64,000 nt of DNA from Megalonaias nervosa (GCA_016617855.1 JAECUM010001883.1:62001-126000), one strand, 5' to 3'; positions 38,130 to 48,700 are shown, counted from the first letter of the stretch. The notes: generated by a model not told the origin, from the sequence alone. Translations and numbers: made by a program.

Positions 38130-38485
38130 GACGAAGAATAAAAAGCATGCATTTACAGGCAAGTGTGTGAAATGTAAAATTTTTATAAATTTATCTCTAA
38201 TGAAACAGGCCGAGATATCGCTGCTACACTGGGATAATTACCAGAGCTCCATGGGCTAAGTATCCTGGCAAGAAATATCTTCCTGGATATAATTATTGTG
38301 CTCCTGGAACCCAGCTTAATATCCGAATTGACGAGAAAGATCAACCAAGACCTGGAGAGTATCCAACAAATGCGATTGATCAAGCGTGCCATGTTCATGA
38401 TGTCGCGTATAAAAATCCATATCTGCAACAACGACATATTGCAGAGGTGAAGTTAATTCACACTCACAATTCTATAATAAAATAA
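38130..38485 (+). pseudogene. Phospholipase A2-like domain protein, broken
   Basis: From 38258 the frame reads KYPGKKYLPGYNYCAPGTQL and later DQACHVHDVAYKNPYL before a stop at 38483. YCxPGT is the calcium loop and CxxHD the catalytic His-Asp of the secreted/viral PLA2 fold, as in parvoviral VP1 and Polinton-linked proteins. The second loop Gly is Ala here. Upstream, GKCVKCK (near 38155-38175) may be a zinc knuckle of the same protein in a shifted frame. In viruses such domains help particles leave endosomes; here that is only an inference from family. It sits 100 bases before the integrase, same strand. Confidence 0.65.
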
Positions 38486-38583
38486 AATCTCTCAGAGAAT
38501 CACTAGCTAATTGACTGGTAAGATCTGCGATGCAAGGTAAACTAATGTTAGGGGCTGGTGATTAATCGCAAATAATTATTATA

Positions 38584-39591
38584 ATGGAATCGATTTATTA
38601 TAGCCCAAGAGGATATTGGAGGGGTAGAGCAGCGATTAGTAAACTTGCTGATGCAGCAGGTGTCGCACGTTCTGTTGCTGAAAATTGGTTAGCACGGCAG
38701 GCAATATGGCAAATTTATCTACCACCTCCTAAACATATTCAGTACGCACATTTTGATGGCAGCACACCCAATGAAGTTCATCAGGGAGATATTTTGTTTT
38801 TACCACATGATACTATTAAAACTGGTAGACGTCAGTCGCGCACATACAAACGCGTTGACTGTCGTTGACGTTGCAAGTAGATAAAAAGAAACAGAACCAC
38901 TATCAACAAGACAGCAACTGAAGCTGCGTCTGCGTTTGAACGAATTTATCAACGAGGAGCCTTGAGATGGTTACAGTTGCTACAGGTTGATCCTGGCAAA
39001 CAATTTCTTGGTGCAGTAATGTCGATGATGAAACAACGTAACGTCAAAATCAGACGAGGACACACCGCAATTCCTCGCGATCAGACAATTCTTCAGCGAT
39101 TTAATCGAACAGTTGTTGAGCGATTGTTTGGATATCAATATGCGAAGGAAATATCCACTGATCTAAGTCCGGGGATAAGAGATCTCGTGAATGGGTTGCA
39201 AGACTACCAAATGTGATAGCTGCGTTAAATAATGAAATTATACGTGGAACTTCTATGAAACCCATCAATGCGATTACAAACAAAAACAAACAAAAAAAAC
39301 CCCCCAAAACATATACCAGTACAACGACGTGAATCTTTCTCAAAACAACCAGTACTAGGTAATGTGACTGTAAGATATTTATATGAACCTGGTGAACTTG
39401 AAGGGGTTAGAAAAATAGCGACTGACCCAGTCTGGAGTGTAACCACACATAAAATTTCCAGCGTGGTAAAATCCACGGGTAAAACTGTAATCTACACATA
39501 AGATTCAACTGCTCCTCGACGTGGATTTGTACGTGAACAATTACAAGTAATTCCTGAAGATACACAATTACCACCGCCTTCACTTTTGTGA
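38584..39591 (+). pseudogene. Retroviral-type (rve) integrase of Polinton-like element, broken
   Basis: The ATG at 38584 begins a frame (MESIYYSPRGYWRGRAAISK) with a helical DNA-binding N-terminus, followed by PNEVHQGDILFLPHD with the first catalytic Asp. A second piece in a shifted frame holds LLQVDPGKQFLGAV (second Asp), then TILQRFNRTVVERLFGYQ, where the third acidic residue is Gln. A C-terminal chromo/SH3-like piece (VRYLYEPGELEGVRKIATDP) follows in a third frame, with a nonsense codon near 39500 and the end at 39589. The family joins element ends to host DNA. At least two frameshifts and one stop make it inactive. 'attattata' touches the start codon. Confidence 0.85.
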
Positions 39592-39779
39592 AAGCAGGAC
39601 ACCAACGCCCCTACGTCGATTACGCTCAAGACAGATCAACATTACATTTTCGCATGTATGACCTAGACTACTATTAATTCTATCCATGGTAGACTGTCGT
39701 GGGTTATTAGAAGAATACCGCCACAGCATTATTGTGTTGCACCAAGCACAGTGATTATTTTGTTGTTTTTTTTTCAGCG

Positions 39780-40960
39780 TCATGATAAATTCAATATCGA
39801 GATCAAAATCACGCTTACTTCTTTGTCAGATCGCTGATAACCAGCTAATTGTTTCCTTACCATATCATCTTCATTGCTAGCAGTGGTTTCCTGAGTCATT
39901 GCGCAGTCTACGATAACCCTCCGTAGCTGAGGCATTCTTCTAACTCTCCTCACCGCTAGATAAACTAAATTTGACCATTCGATCCGATCATCGACAATCC
40001 AGATATTTGTATCTGAAATAGTTAATCCTTGTGACGAATGACTCGTTATAGAATATCCTAGAGTCCATGGAGATTTATCCATCGTTAACGCGCTCTCAAC
40101 AGCACTCAGAGGAACAACACCAATATCATTAAGAACGAGTTTTTGTTTCTCATTAATTCCAGGAATCTCAACTTCAATATTTTGTTTGCTTGTATCTGCT
40201 GGTTGATAACACAATGGCACAGGTAAATCTGAAAACTTTTCTTTATGTAACATAAACAATTGCTGTTGAAGTGAATCACGAACTATCTTCCGACTTGCAA
40301 CTATCAAATCAACAGGCCTCCACAAATTCAAAAATCACTCATCACAGTCTCTGGAATTACTTCTATGATCATCAATTATCTCCTCATAATAATCTACAAA
40401 CTTTTTCAGCCATTCATGCGGAGATGATCCAACAAAGGGTGGTGGTCGACCATGATCGCCGGACATGATAACAACAGTATTCCGAGTCAATAATCTATCA
40501 AGAAACATTTTAATACCACCACGGATACCGTGCATATCTCATCCCAGATAATGATCTTAGGAATATATTTCTCACCCATTCGCTCAGGAGTTTACGCATC
40601 TCCTTTCCATCTAAAGAAGCTGTGATAAGTATGAGATTTAACTCCTCGTTCGCTCATTTCTCTGGCAAGCCGGTGAGTCGGAAATAGTACAATCATGTCA
40701 AGATTTCAAAATAATTCAATCGCATGTGTTGTTTTATAGGAACCTCCAGGTCCATTGAGATAAACTGTTTCATGTCTGGCCACAAGATCATATACCGATG
40801 GTGCTGATGAAAGTTTTGACACCTGTTTATTTTTGTAATATGTTTCCCTAGATTCAACGGCGGCAGATTCAAATAACTAAAAAATGTTTCTGGATTTATT
40901 CTCCATTCGCCCCATGATGCATAAGCGCCGATATGTAGTTGTTTTAGCAATCCTGCATAT
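39780..40960 (-). pseudogene. SF1 (Pif1/RecD-like) helicase part of replication protein
   Basis: In order on the minus strand: a Walker A-like NGPGGSYKTTHAIEL (about 40735), LFPTHRLAREMSERG (motif Ia), IPKIIIWDEI (Walker B, ~40550), MSGDHGRPPPF (motif III, ~40455), and WTLGYSITSHSSQGLTI and VYLAVRRVRRMPQL (motifs V and VI, 40060-39940). The last 183 codons form one intact frame ending at 39780. Elsewhere there are stops and frameshifts. The glycine before the Walker A Lys is Tyr, which would be expected to disturb ATP binding. It directly follows the polymerase region on the same strand and is probably the C-terminal half of one large protein. Confidence 0.8.
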
Positions 40961-42932
40961 TTTTGTTGATATAAAATAAATCCGTGGCGACTCTAACCGC
41001 GGTATTAGGAAATCTGTTTATCATCGATAATAAGTTTATCGAAACGTACGCTAGCATCGAAGATCTTAAAGGAGTAAACTGGTGAGTCACCATCCGTGTA
41101 GCTCACAATTGTACCTAATGTAGTTCCGTCCGATAAGTAAGCATTATTCCGACTTATAAATGTGCCTCTGTCTGTTGTATCAGCAATTATGAAATCAAGT
41201 TCAGCATCGTCGATAATTAAACTTGTACAATGTCGTTTATGATCATATAATCCTCCTTGTGTAAATTTACCAATTATTTTTCTGCCAAGATCTTTTGTAA
41301 GTTTATTTTCATATTCAATTTCATCGGGATTGCGCTCAAAGATCTCGTCGAGAACAGATCTCTCAACGACAGGCAGCCACATTTTTTTCTGTGGACGATA
41401 CGATATTATTGCTTCACTCACGGTTAATGATATCAATATTTTTACATCAAGCATATATCGTAAGAACACTACTGGAGCCCAACCGCGTTCGTTAAAATGT
41501 TTTCCAAACCAAACATCGATAACCAGATGAAGGATTTTCGATTTAAACTCGAATGACTCAATACATGCAAATCCAGTTAAGTCAAAATCTGGCAAGGGTC
41601 CTTTTATCGCAACTCCAGTCATCTTGCGTGTTGGATGTCCAAATCTTTTGAAATACTCAGAACACTCTCCCACTCCAAGAAAACGTCCAGAATAACATGC
41701 AACCATATCAACAGAGATAACATCCTTATAATCGTATTTAGTATTCCACAATTCGCTGTGTCCGTATTCTCAGCAGCTTAGCTGCACATCTTCAAGAAAT
41801 TCCAATCGTGTTGGTTTCCATGAATTTTCCTTCTGAGCAAAATGAGCAGCAACTGACGGAACGGTGAAGTAATTACTGAGTAATCGTTCGATAACATCAG
41901 TATCGTTCGTGTATTTCAACGCAAGATTTTTCATTTAGTTATAACGAGATTCTGCACGATAAATAACTCCATTAGACCGTACACACTGATCATAATTTAC
42001 AGAATCTGAACTTTGAAACAACCACACGGATACAGGGTCATCCATCTTGACATTTCTGATAAAATCAAATATATCACCGTTATAAAATTTAACAGTTCGA
42101 TTTCGTGGAAATATTGTTACATCTGTAAGTGTTATGATCAAAGACCTCTTTCGAAGCTCCTTGTGATATATATTTCGATTCGTACAAAATCTCACCCGTC
42201 AGCGTCTTCACCCTTATCGGAAATCTTAATTTCTTTTCCAGCTCAGCAACGTCGGTGATCGTAGCTCCATGTTCCTTGACACCATCGGCCCACTCATTTA
42301 TTTTTTTACGTCTTAGATTAGTTAAACCATCTCCACGCGTTGCATTTGTGAAATGTTCTGTAACTCGCTCAGCTACACAATTCAAGCGAGAAATTTTCAT
42401 CGGCAGGAGGTCATCAACGCTAGGATTATCATTCAGCGGATATTTTGCATAAACAACCACTGTCACAGGGTATGCTCGCTCATAAAATGGTCGATACCAG
42501 TCAGTATTCCTGGTTTGGAATTTTTACTTAACGTGACAATATTTTCAGCGCGGTGTGATTCTTGAATAGGGTCACATTTGTCACGAATGATCCCGGCGCC
42601 TGCCGCTACGATAAATTTTATTCTAAAAATATATCTTTGTTTATCTAGATAATTAATACTTGTCCTTGCTCATTGGTCATTCATTGTAGCATCAATCTTG
42701 ACCATGTCAAGGGTTTTATCGTCTTGTATTATTTTAAATGTTAACCACACATAAGCCACACCATCATTGCGAAATTCTGTCTTGGCTTCACGGATACGAT
42801 TGATTAGAGTCTTATTCGTCGAATCAACATCAACTAGAGCTCGCCTCGACAATTCAAGGGTTATTCCATCAAGATACAATCTCCCTTCCCTTGAGAAGGT
42901 TTAATCACAGATAATCTCGAAAATTCTTCCAT
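40960..42932 (-). pseudogene. Family-B-like DNA polymerase part of replication protein
   Basis: The ATG is at 42932; frames at 42879-42670, 42466-42089, 42195-41935 and 41751-41005 follow one another on the minus strand. DVISVDMVACYSGRFLGVGE (~41715) fits polymerase motif A, and VRVATDLFYINK (~40975) fits motif C with Asp-Leu in place of the usual Asp-Ser. The KFTQGG segment between them is typical of this element family. The protein would copy the element DNA; protein priming is known for Polintons, but nothing here proves it. Several frameshifts make it a pseudogene. It is divergent from the zinc-ribbon gene across a (TA)n tract. Confidence 0.7.
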
Positions 42933-42943
42933 GTTATAACTAA

Positions 42944-42946
<3 letters not shown>

Positions 42947-43031
<85 letters not shown>
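42947..43031. repeat. (TA)n microsatellite between divergent genes
   Basis: More than 40 uninterrupted TA units lie between the polymerase start (42932, -) and the zinc-ribbon start (43054, +), so the tract occupies their shared promoter region. Confidence 0.97.
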
Positions 43032-43036
<5 letters not shown>

Positions 43037-43053
43037 TTAATTTATAATATATA

Positions 43054-43392
43054 ATGATTCAAGCAAAGAATAATTGTAAGTGGTTGATGATTAGATCTGC
43101 AACTCCTTGTAATCGGGGATGTGTAAATGAATTCTGTGGATACCACATGCAGAGCGTGCGACGAAAAAGTCTAGAACCAAAACCGTGTTCAAAGTGTAAG
43201 GTCGTAGCCAGGGGTAAAACGCAGCTTTGTGTAGACTGCGGCGGTAAAAAGTACAGAGCATCGAGACGGTATTATAATACAAAAATAACGCCAACGGTGT
43301 CAGTGATGAATCTCCGATTTAAAACGCCGAAGACTATCTCGTTAGCTTTCGGGTTTGCATCCCACACATGTTTTATAGTAATTAAACAATAA
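43054..43392 (+). CDS. Cys-rich zinc-ribbon protein of unknown function
   Basis: An intact 112-codon frame. Two Cys clusters are visible: CNRGCVNEFCGYH near residues 19-31, and CSKCKVVARGKTQLCVDCGG near 46-65 (CxxC-x11-CxxC), the latter a good zinc-ribbon pattern. The tail is basic (KYRASRRYYNTK), which suggests nucleic-acid binding. I do not recognise a named family. The start is preceded directly by 'tataatatata'. It stands between the polymerase (divergent) and the HNH gene (same strand, 27 bases away), so it is probably part of the viral-like element. The last ~30 residues may be a shifted tail. Confidence 0.65.
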   Translation: MIQAKNNCKWLMIRSATPCNRGCVNEFCGYHMQSVRRKSLEPKPCSKCKVVARGKTQLCVDCGGKKYRASRRYYNTKITPTVSVMNLRFKTPKTISLAFGFASHTCFIVIKQ

Positions 43393-43418
43393 TTTAGATA
43401 AATAAGGTTACTATATAA

Positions 43419-43951
43419 ATGGAGCAAGGAGAATTCGTAACATCCTATCTTTTAAAAATATGAGGGATCACGTGATGGTGTAATTAGAAACTGTAGACTA
43501 AAAAATCCATTTGGTTCTGTTGATAATAATGGTTATCTCAGATTTTGTCCTGGGAAAAATATATCTCTGTCATAAGTTTGTGTACGAGTGGTTTCACGGA
43601 TTGATCAAAGATGGACTTGTGACTAATCATATTGATTCAGATCCAAATAATAATTCTTTGAATAATTTGCAGGCCATTACACATAGTCAGAATTCTGCAC
43701 GTGGAGGTAACGGCAAATACAATAAATTACCAAAATCGGTTAAATCTATGAATATAGAGACAGGCAAAGAAATAATATTTCCATCGATAAATGCAGCTGG
43801 CAAACATTTTGATATTTGGCAGCTTTCGATTTGATACGTCGCAGCTAATATAACCAAATCGGCGTTTTCAAATAGATACAAACAAAAAATAATACTTCAA
43901 TATCTCCTGGCAGACGCTGCCGCTCGTGAATCTACAATGGCTCAATTTTGA
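43419..43951 (+). pseudogene. HNH endonuclease with NUMOD1-like domain, broken
   Basis: The ATG at 43419 follows 'ctatataa'. After a short N-terminus and frame changes before 43570, the frame reads KFVYEWFHGLIKDGLVTNHI then SDPNNNSLNNLQAITHSQNS: the HNH core (H-x-N-x(n)-N-x-x-N-L) of homing-type endonucleases. FPSINAAGKHFDI is the first half of a NUMOD1 DNA-recognition helix. A TGA at 43832 interrupts it, after which the same frame continues VAANITKSAFSNRYKQK. Such proteins cut DNA to promote spread of their own gene. Free-standing copies are known in phages and large DNA viruses. At least one frameshift and one stop inactivate it. Confidence 0.8.
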
Positions 43952-44337
43952 ATTTTGTTATCAATTATATGCATGACCAAGGGAGATAACTCGTGTCTCC
44001 GGTAGAGTGATTAAACAGTAGCCTCGGTTGTAACTGCGTAATATTACATGACGGCCGCGATTATATTTTTATGTGGCTCACACTGTACTTATGATGTCCC
44101 CCCACTTGACTGTCAGGGACTCAGTCAAGGACGCCGTCAGGTAATGTTGCCTCTCTCTCTTTGTATGTTAGTCCCTGATAATTCAGAGAAAATGATAAAC
44201 CACGCCCCCCTTGTATGTAATGCAGGTAAGTTATTTTTAGATTTCCAGGTATGAGGTAACAATCGTGCCGACCGCATGGAATGGCAAATTGCTCAGTCTA
44301 ATTTTTGTTTCTACTTTAAATAAATATTTATTATACA

Positions 44338-44460
44338 ATGAATTCTGAAAGTATTAATGCAATTATTTCTGAGATTAAAAAATTACATGATGATGATAAA
44401 GAACATTCTGATCAATTGGATCCTGAAAATATCGCAACAAATTTATTGTTTACACCATGA
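44338..44460 (+). CDS. Small acidic ORF that ends at the inverted repeat
   Basis: Forty codons (MNSESINAIISEIKKLHDDD...ATNLLFTP) with a normal ATG preceded by 'ttattataca', like other genes of this cluster. The stop codon overlaps the first base of the left inverted-repeat arm (44459). This suggests the ORF once ran on and was cut off by insertion, with the present stop supplied by the insert. It could also be a complete small protein. No family recognised. Confidence 0.45.
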   Translation: MNSESINAIISEIKKLHDDDKEHSDQLDPENIATNLLFTP

Positions 44461-45236
44461 CTTTGTCAAAGGGGATTGATAAAGTGTTATATATATTTAA
44501 TTTAATTGTTTGTTTGTTAGCTTTACTGTTTTAAAATTCCGTTACATGCTATTGTAATGTAACATTGTTTACTGGATTTGACATTGTTCAGAATTGATTT
44601 TGTCTTATTTTTATAAACAACTAATAATAGAAACATTGTATCTAGTTCTTGACATTGTTCCACAATCAGACACAGTTTTGTAAAACAACTTTTTTGTTAT
44701 ATGTTTTAAACTTTCTCAGAGTAAGAATCATTAAGTTGAGTCAAGGTCATACCTGACTACGTGACAAGTATCATATATCAATTGGTACAAACTTCTATTT
44801 TTTTTCCAGAAGAATGAACTTTCCACCCTCATCCGGGAATCTGTTTTGCGTCTTCATTAGTGTAGAACTGTTGTTTTGATAAAGGTTTATTGAGTGGGGC
44901 TTAAAACACTTGACACGTTAAGTTGTATTATGTTGTGACCAGTTTGGGTTGAAATTTTATTTTCTTCAAATTATTGAATTCAAGTGATTCTTTTCCCTGG
45001 AAATACAAAAGTACTCTGACAAAGTTCAAGGATAAAGACATTTATTGGAATTTATACTGAATTAAAAACTGGAATAATATTTTCTGTGATTCAACAAGAT
45101 TTTTATTTAATTCGTAAAAGCGTAAGTTCTTTTGTTTTAATTTTTCACTTTGTATTTTAGGGAAATAAATTATTTGCTAAATTTTACAAAGCTTGTTGTC
45201 GTCACTCTTTTCTGTTACTTATTTTAAGAGTATAGA
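44459..45236 (+). repeat. Left arm of a long inverted repeat
   Basis: Matches the complement of 47755-48700 over its length, with indels. Anchor blocks are 'gactttgtcaaa' at the outer tip, 'atttaatttaattgtttgt', 'actggatttgac', 'ctagttcttgac', 'gacaaagttcaagg', 'agggaaataaattatttg' and 'acaaagcttgttg' at the inner end. Identity is highest in the inner 100 bases. No coding capacity seen. Confidence 0.85.
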
Positions 45237-45679
45237 CTAACAAAAGTGAAAGTGGTGACAGTGTCACTGGTAGCAGATTGTAACTCCACAGGTATGTATC
45301 TAAATGTCACCTACAAGTCTCGAAAATGCTATAGACATATTGTCTTGAGTTTAGCAATAGATGCTATTATAATCGGGGAGTGGGGGGTGGGGGGTGTGCG
45401 CCTGCGGGCATTTGAAAAAGACGATATATACTTGTGTGGGTATTTGTAAAATTGTATAAAAAAGAAAAAAAAAACCTTAAACAATTCCAGGTGTAACTCT
45501 CCTGGCACCCCCGAACCTCAAAGCGCCTGGTGTTCACTTAAGGGGTGCTTTTATTGCAACTCCTATCGCTCTTAGCGATCCAGCCTAGACAATTACCCAA
45601 GATGAAATGTATTCGACGTCATTCAACTTGCTCGTTAGGTACTCCCATTTTGCCACTTTTCTTTTACATTTTGGCTCGA

Positions 45680-46275
45680 TATATTTATAATAATTGTGAT
45701 TATAATATTTTTATTTTATTTTGATTCTGATTTAATATTTTTTATTTTTATTTTTCATTTTATTTTTTGATTCTGATTTTGATTATAATATTTATTTAGA
45801 TTCAGATTATAATATTTTTATTTTTTATTTTGATTCTGATTATAATATTATTTGAGATTATAATATTTATTCAGATTCTGATTCGGATTATAATATTTAT
45901 TCAGATTCAGATTCGGATTATAAGATTTATTCAGATTCAGATTATAATATTTTTATTTTTTATTTTGATTTATAATATTCATTCAGATTTTTATTTTTAT
46001 TTTTATTCTGATTCTGATTCGGATTATAACATTTAATCAGATTGAGATTCGGATTATAATATTTATTTTTTATTTTTATTTTTATTCTGATTATAATATT
46101 TATTTTTATTCTGACTCTGATTCACATTATAATATTTATTTTTTATTTTTATTTTTATTATAATATTTATTTTTATTCTCATTCTGATTATAATATTTAT
46201 TTTTTATTTTTATTTTTATTTGGATTATAATATTTATTTTTATTCTGATTCTGACTATAATATTTATTATGAATT
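45680..46275. repeat. AT-rich simple repeat (GATTCAGATT / TTTATTTTTATT type)
   Basis: Six hundred bases of 'gattctgattcggattataa', 'tatttattcagattcagatt' and TTTTATT runs, ending just upstream of a short open stretch. One frame gives an Ile-rich 68-residue artefact. It lies inside the inverted-repeat-bounded segment. Confidence 0.9.
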
Positions 46276-46455
46276 TACAAAAATCTGTTAGGTCACGATC
46301 TCGACGTTCTACGAAGGAACATACAAACCTTTTGTCAAAGATTCATTTCTTAAATCAAGCAAGTGTCCACTTTTGGTCAGTAAGTCTGAAATGTATTCGT
46401 GACAACAGCGAATTATGACATCGCAGATAAACCGGATTAACAGGTACTGACACAA

Positions 46456-46953
46456 TTAAACATCCAGGGGGACTTCAGGGGTAAATGAATATAAGATATA
46501 TCCCTGTTGTTCCTGCCTGAAATTTTCAAGTTCTACTTGATAACTGCCATCGATTACATCACATACAAGATTTACTGCGATCGTTGATGCAATATTGACA
46601 ACGCCTGGAGATACATGACGACCACCGCCGTCTGGATCATTGTTGTGTTTGAGAGTATTCGGAGGAGGGGATAATTTTCTCTTTGCGGCAATGATTTTGG
46701 GATAGTATTCATCAATAATATCGTTGACGTTTTTCTTCAGCTCGTCGACGTTAACTCCGGGAAGTTTAAATGTTGGCAGATCTGCCTCTGACAACGAATA
46801 TTTGTTCAGGAATGATTGTTTAGTACTATCATGAGCCACACCAGCTTCACCACTGGCTTCAGTTACAGCCTGCACAAGACTCTGATGAACAATCTTGAAG
46901 TCTGTTGCAACTTGGTTCAGGTGTTCTATTTGCTTGATGATTTCCTCCCTCAA
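46456..46953 (-). CDS. Unknown 165-residue protein of the viral-like cluster
   Basis: One intact frame. The first half is helical and charged (IKQIEHLNQVATDFKIVHQS); the middle is Pro/Asn/Gly-rich (KLSPPPNTLKHNNDPDGGGR), and the end is beta-like (YILYSFTPEVPLDV). No ATG is present in frame; the frame opens at a TTG and a stop lies just before it, after a run of Gs at 46966-46977, so slippage in that run may hide the true start. It is the last gene of the minus-strand block, 105 bases after the penton-like gene. Family not recognised; a structural or scaffold role is a guess from context. Confidence 0.55.
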   Translation of the reverse strand: MREEIIKQIEHLNQVATDFKIVHQSLVQAVTEASGEAGVAHDSTKQSFLNKYSLSEADLPTFKLPGVNVDELKKNVNDIIDEYYPKIIAAKRKLSPPPNTLKHNNDPDGGGRHVSPGVVNIASTIAVNLVCDVIDGSYQVELENFRQEQQGYILYSFTPEVPLDV

Positions 46954-47057
46954 ATAATGCTAATGGGGGGGGGGGGCTCGTTTATATAACGGGTGAATGA
47001 CTGGCGTAGTTTGTCGCTCATTCGTTTGTGCTCGCGATCAATTTTATCGAATAATAT

Positions 47058-47717
47058 TTAGATATCATCTTCGGTAAATGGTGCATCACCGTTGGGGTAT
47101 TCCCATAACATTTCTTCGGGGAGAACTTTCCCGTCCGGAGTGATATTAAATCCATAAACACTGAATCTACCACTGCTGGGGTTAGCTTCTATTGCTCTCC
47201 ACAGCCGAGAACTCCTATGATAATATGGAATACTTTCCCGGTACGCTTTCTTGTCTGAGACATAATGAGATAGTTGAGGATGATGTGGTCCTTGATTAAC
47301 AGGTGTTATCTCTGGCCATCCTAACACAGTTCTGATCAATGATTGATATATATCGACGGCATAATCTGGTGTTGATATTTCAATGGCGGCTGATAATGTT
47401 GGCTCATGAACCGTGATAGCGATCTTGGATTCTTTTCCTGTAATAGATTTAGTCCTGCGTTGGAATTCACTATTGATCTGTTCTATTTGATAACGTCCCG
47501 TAGGAATACCAACGATTTGCCAATCGGGGGTCCCATCAGATTTATTTTTATATGAAAACACTAATGAGTTATTTGCTTGCAACCCACCGAATGACTTTGA
47601 TCTAATATTTGGACAGCTGTAATATACTCGCAATTGTGCTAATGCTATTTCCTTGCCTGGAATTGCCATTGGAATGCTAACGTTGAACTCAGGATTGGTT
47701 GAGCTCGCCGATGTCAT
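47058..47717 (-). CDS. Penton-like (single jelly-roll type) minor capsid candidate
   Basis: An intact 219-codon frame from ATG 47717. Features: a beta-rich N-terminus with IPMAIPGKEIALAQLRVYYS, a DWQIVGIPTGRYQIEQIN stretch, LIRTVLGWPEITPVNQG, then FSVYGFNITPDGKVLPEEML. Proteins of this length, with a 'GxYxIxxIN' and 'LLGW' pattern, are common beside capsid genes in metazoan Polinton-like elements, where the penton protein occupies capsid vertices. Identification is by pattern and neighbourhood, not by a diagnostic motif. It is one of the few intact late frames, and its start is only 38 bases from the right inverted-repeat arm. Confidence 0.55.
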   Translation of the reverse strand: MTSASSTNPEFNVSIPMAIPGKEIALAQLRVYYSCPNIRSKSFGGLQANNSLVFSYKNKSDGTPDWQIVGIPTGRYQIEQINSEFQRRTKSITGKESKIAITVHEPTLSAAIEISTPDYAVDIYQSLIRTVLGWPEITPVNQGPHHPQLSHYVSDKKAYRESIPYYHRSSRLWRAIEANPSSGRFSVYGFNITPDGKVLPEEMLWEYPNGDAPFTEDDI

Positions 47718-47754
47718 CGTAGTTGTTGGTGGTGTTTATTACGTGTAGGCTCGT

Positions 47755-48700
47755 ACAAAAGTAATAAAAGAAAAGAGTGAAGTCAACAAGCTTTGTAAAT
47801 TTAACAAAATAATTTATTTCCCTAGAAAACAAAGTAGAAATTTGAAATAAGACTTACGGTTTGTGAATATAATCCAAAAATTAATCCTAGAATTCAAAAT
47901 ATAAGTCCTATTACTGAAAGTTCTAATTGTATCCAAGTTTGAATCTTTATGAAGTTCCAATATGGAAGGCGATGACGTCATCTATAACCAGTTTGTGTTG
48001 ATGTGTCAACAGTTCCTTGTTGAGTCACCAAGAATATAATTCCGGCTTTTGAATTCCGAATAATTTAGTGAATGTCTTTGTCCAAGAATTTCGTTGAAGA
48101 AGAGTATTTTCCAGGATGAATAAATTGATCAAATCCACTGGAAAATGTTTGTTTTAACCCGCGATTTTAGATCACATGATGGCTCACGTGGTCACTTAAC
48201 TTGAACAGCGCAGTAAAAAAAATGCCAATTTGCACGTAGGCTAGAATAGCCCTATCTAAGAATTAGATTCCCACACTGGAAATAAATTTAAAAATAAAAC
48301 TGTTTACACCAGACTAACACGTGGGCTGAACATGATCTTGGTAATGACCAATCATTTTCATTCAATGTTTACAAAATCGGAACCAAGGTCAAGAACTAGG
48401 TTAACTAAAAATATAACTGAGCAATAGACTGCGTGTTTATCCGGTCAAAACAGAAAACTGAATTTTCCGAAAAAAGTCAAATCCAGTGAATAAAGTTATC
48501 ATTACAATAACATAATGAAATAAAAATAAAATAAACGAGAATTTAAAACTAACACACAAACAATTAAATTACATATACGTAACAGGTTGTATTAGCGACA
48601 ATTTGTTCTAGCAATATCAAGGATTGATTTTGCGACATTATTATTTAAATCCTCATTTTAAATGTCGGAGCCGGCGGCAATTCTACCTTGACAAAGTCCT
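47755..48700 (-). repeat. Right arm of the long inverted repeat
   Basis: Complement of 44459-45236 with extra internal sequence. The inner end (acaagctttgtaaatttaac, aataatttatttccctag) is nearly the same as the left arm; the outer tip is 'ccttgacaaagtc'. Immediately outside, 'cctgacaaaaaatgtcagg' (48699-48717) is a perfect small palindrome. The inner end lies just upstream of the penton-like ATG and so covers its promoter. Confidence 0.85.

Noticed and set aside
45830..46036. Ile/Phe-rich 68-codon frame
   Set aside because: It lies in an AT-rich simple repeat; composition is an artefact.
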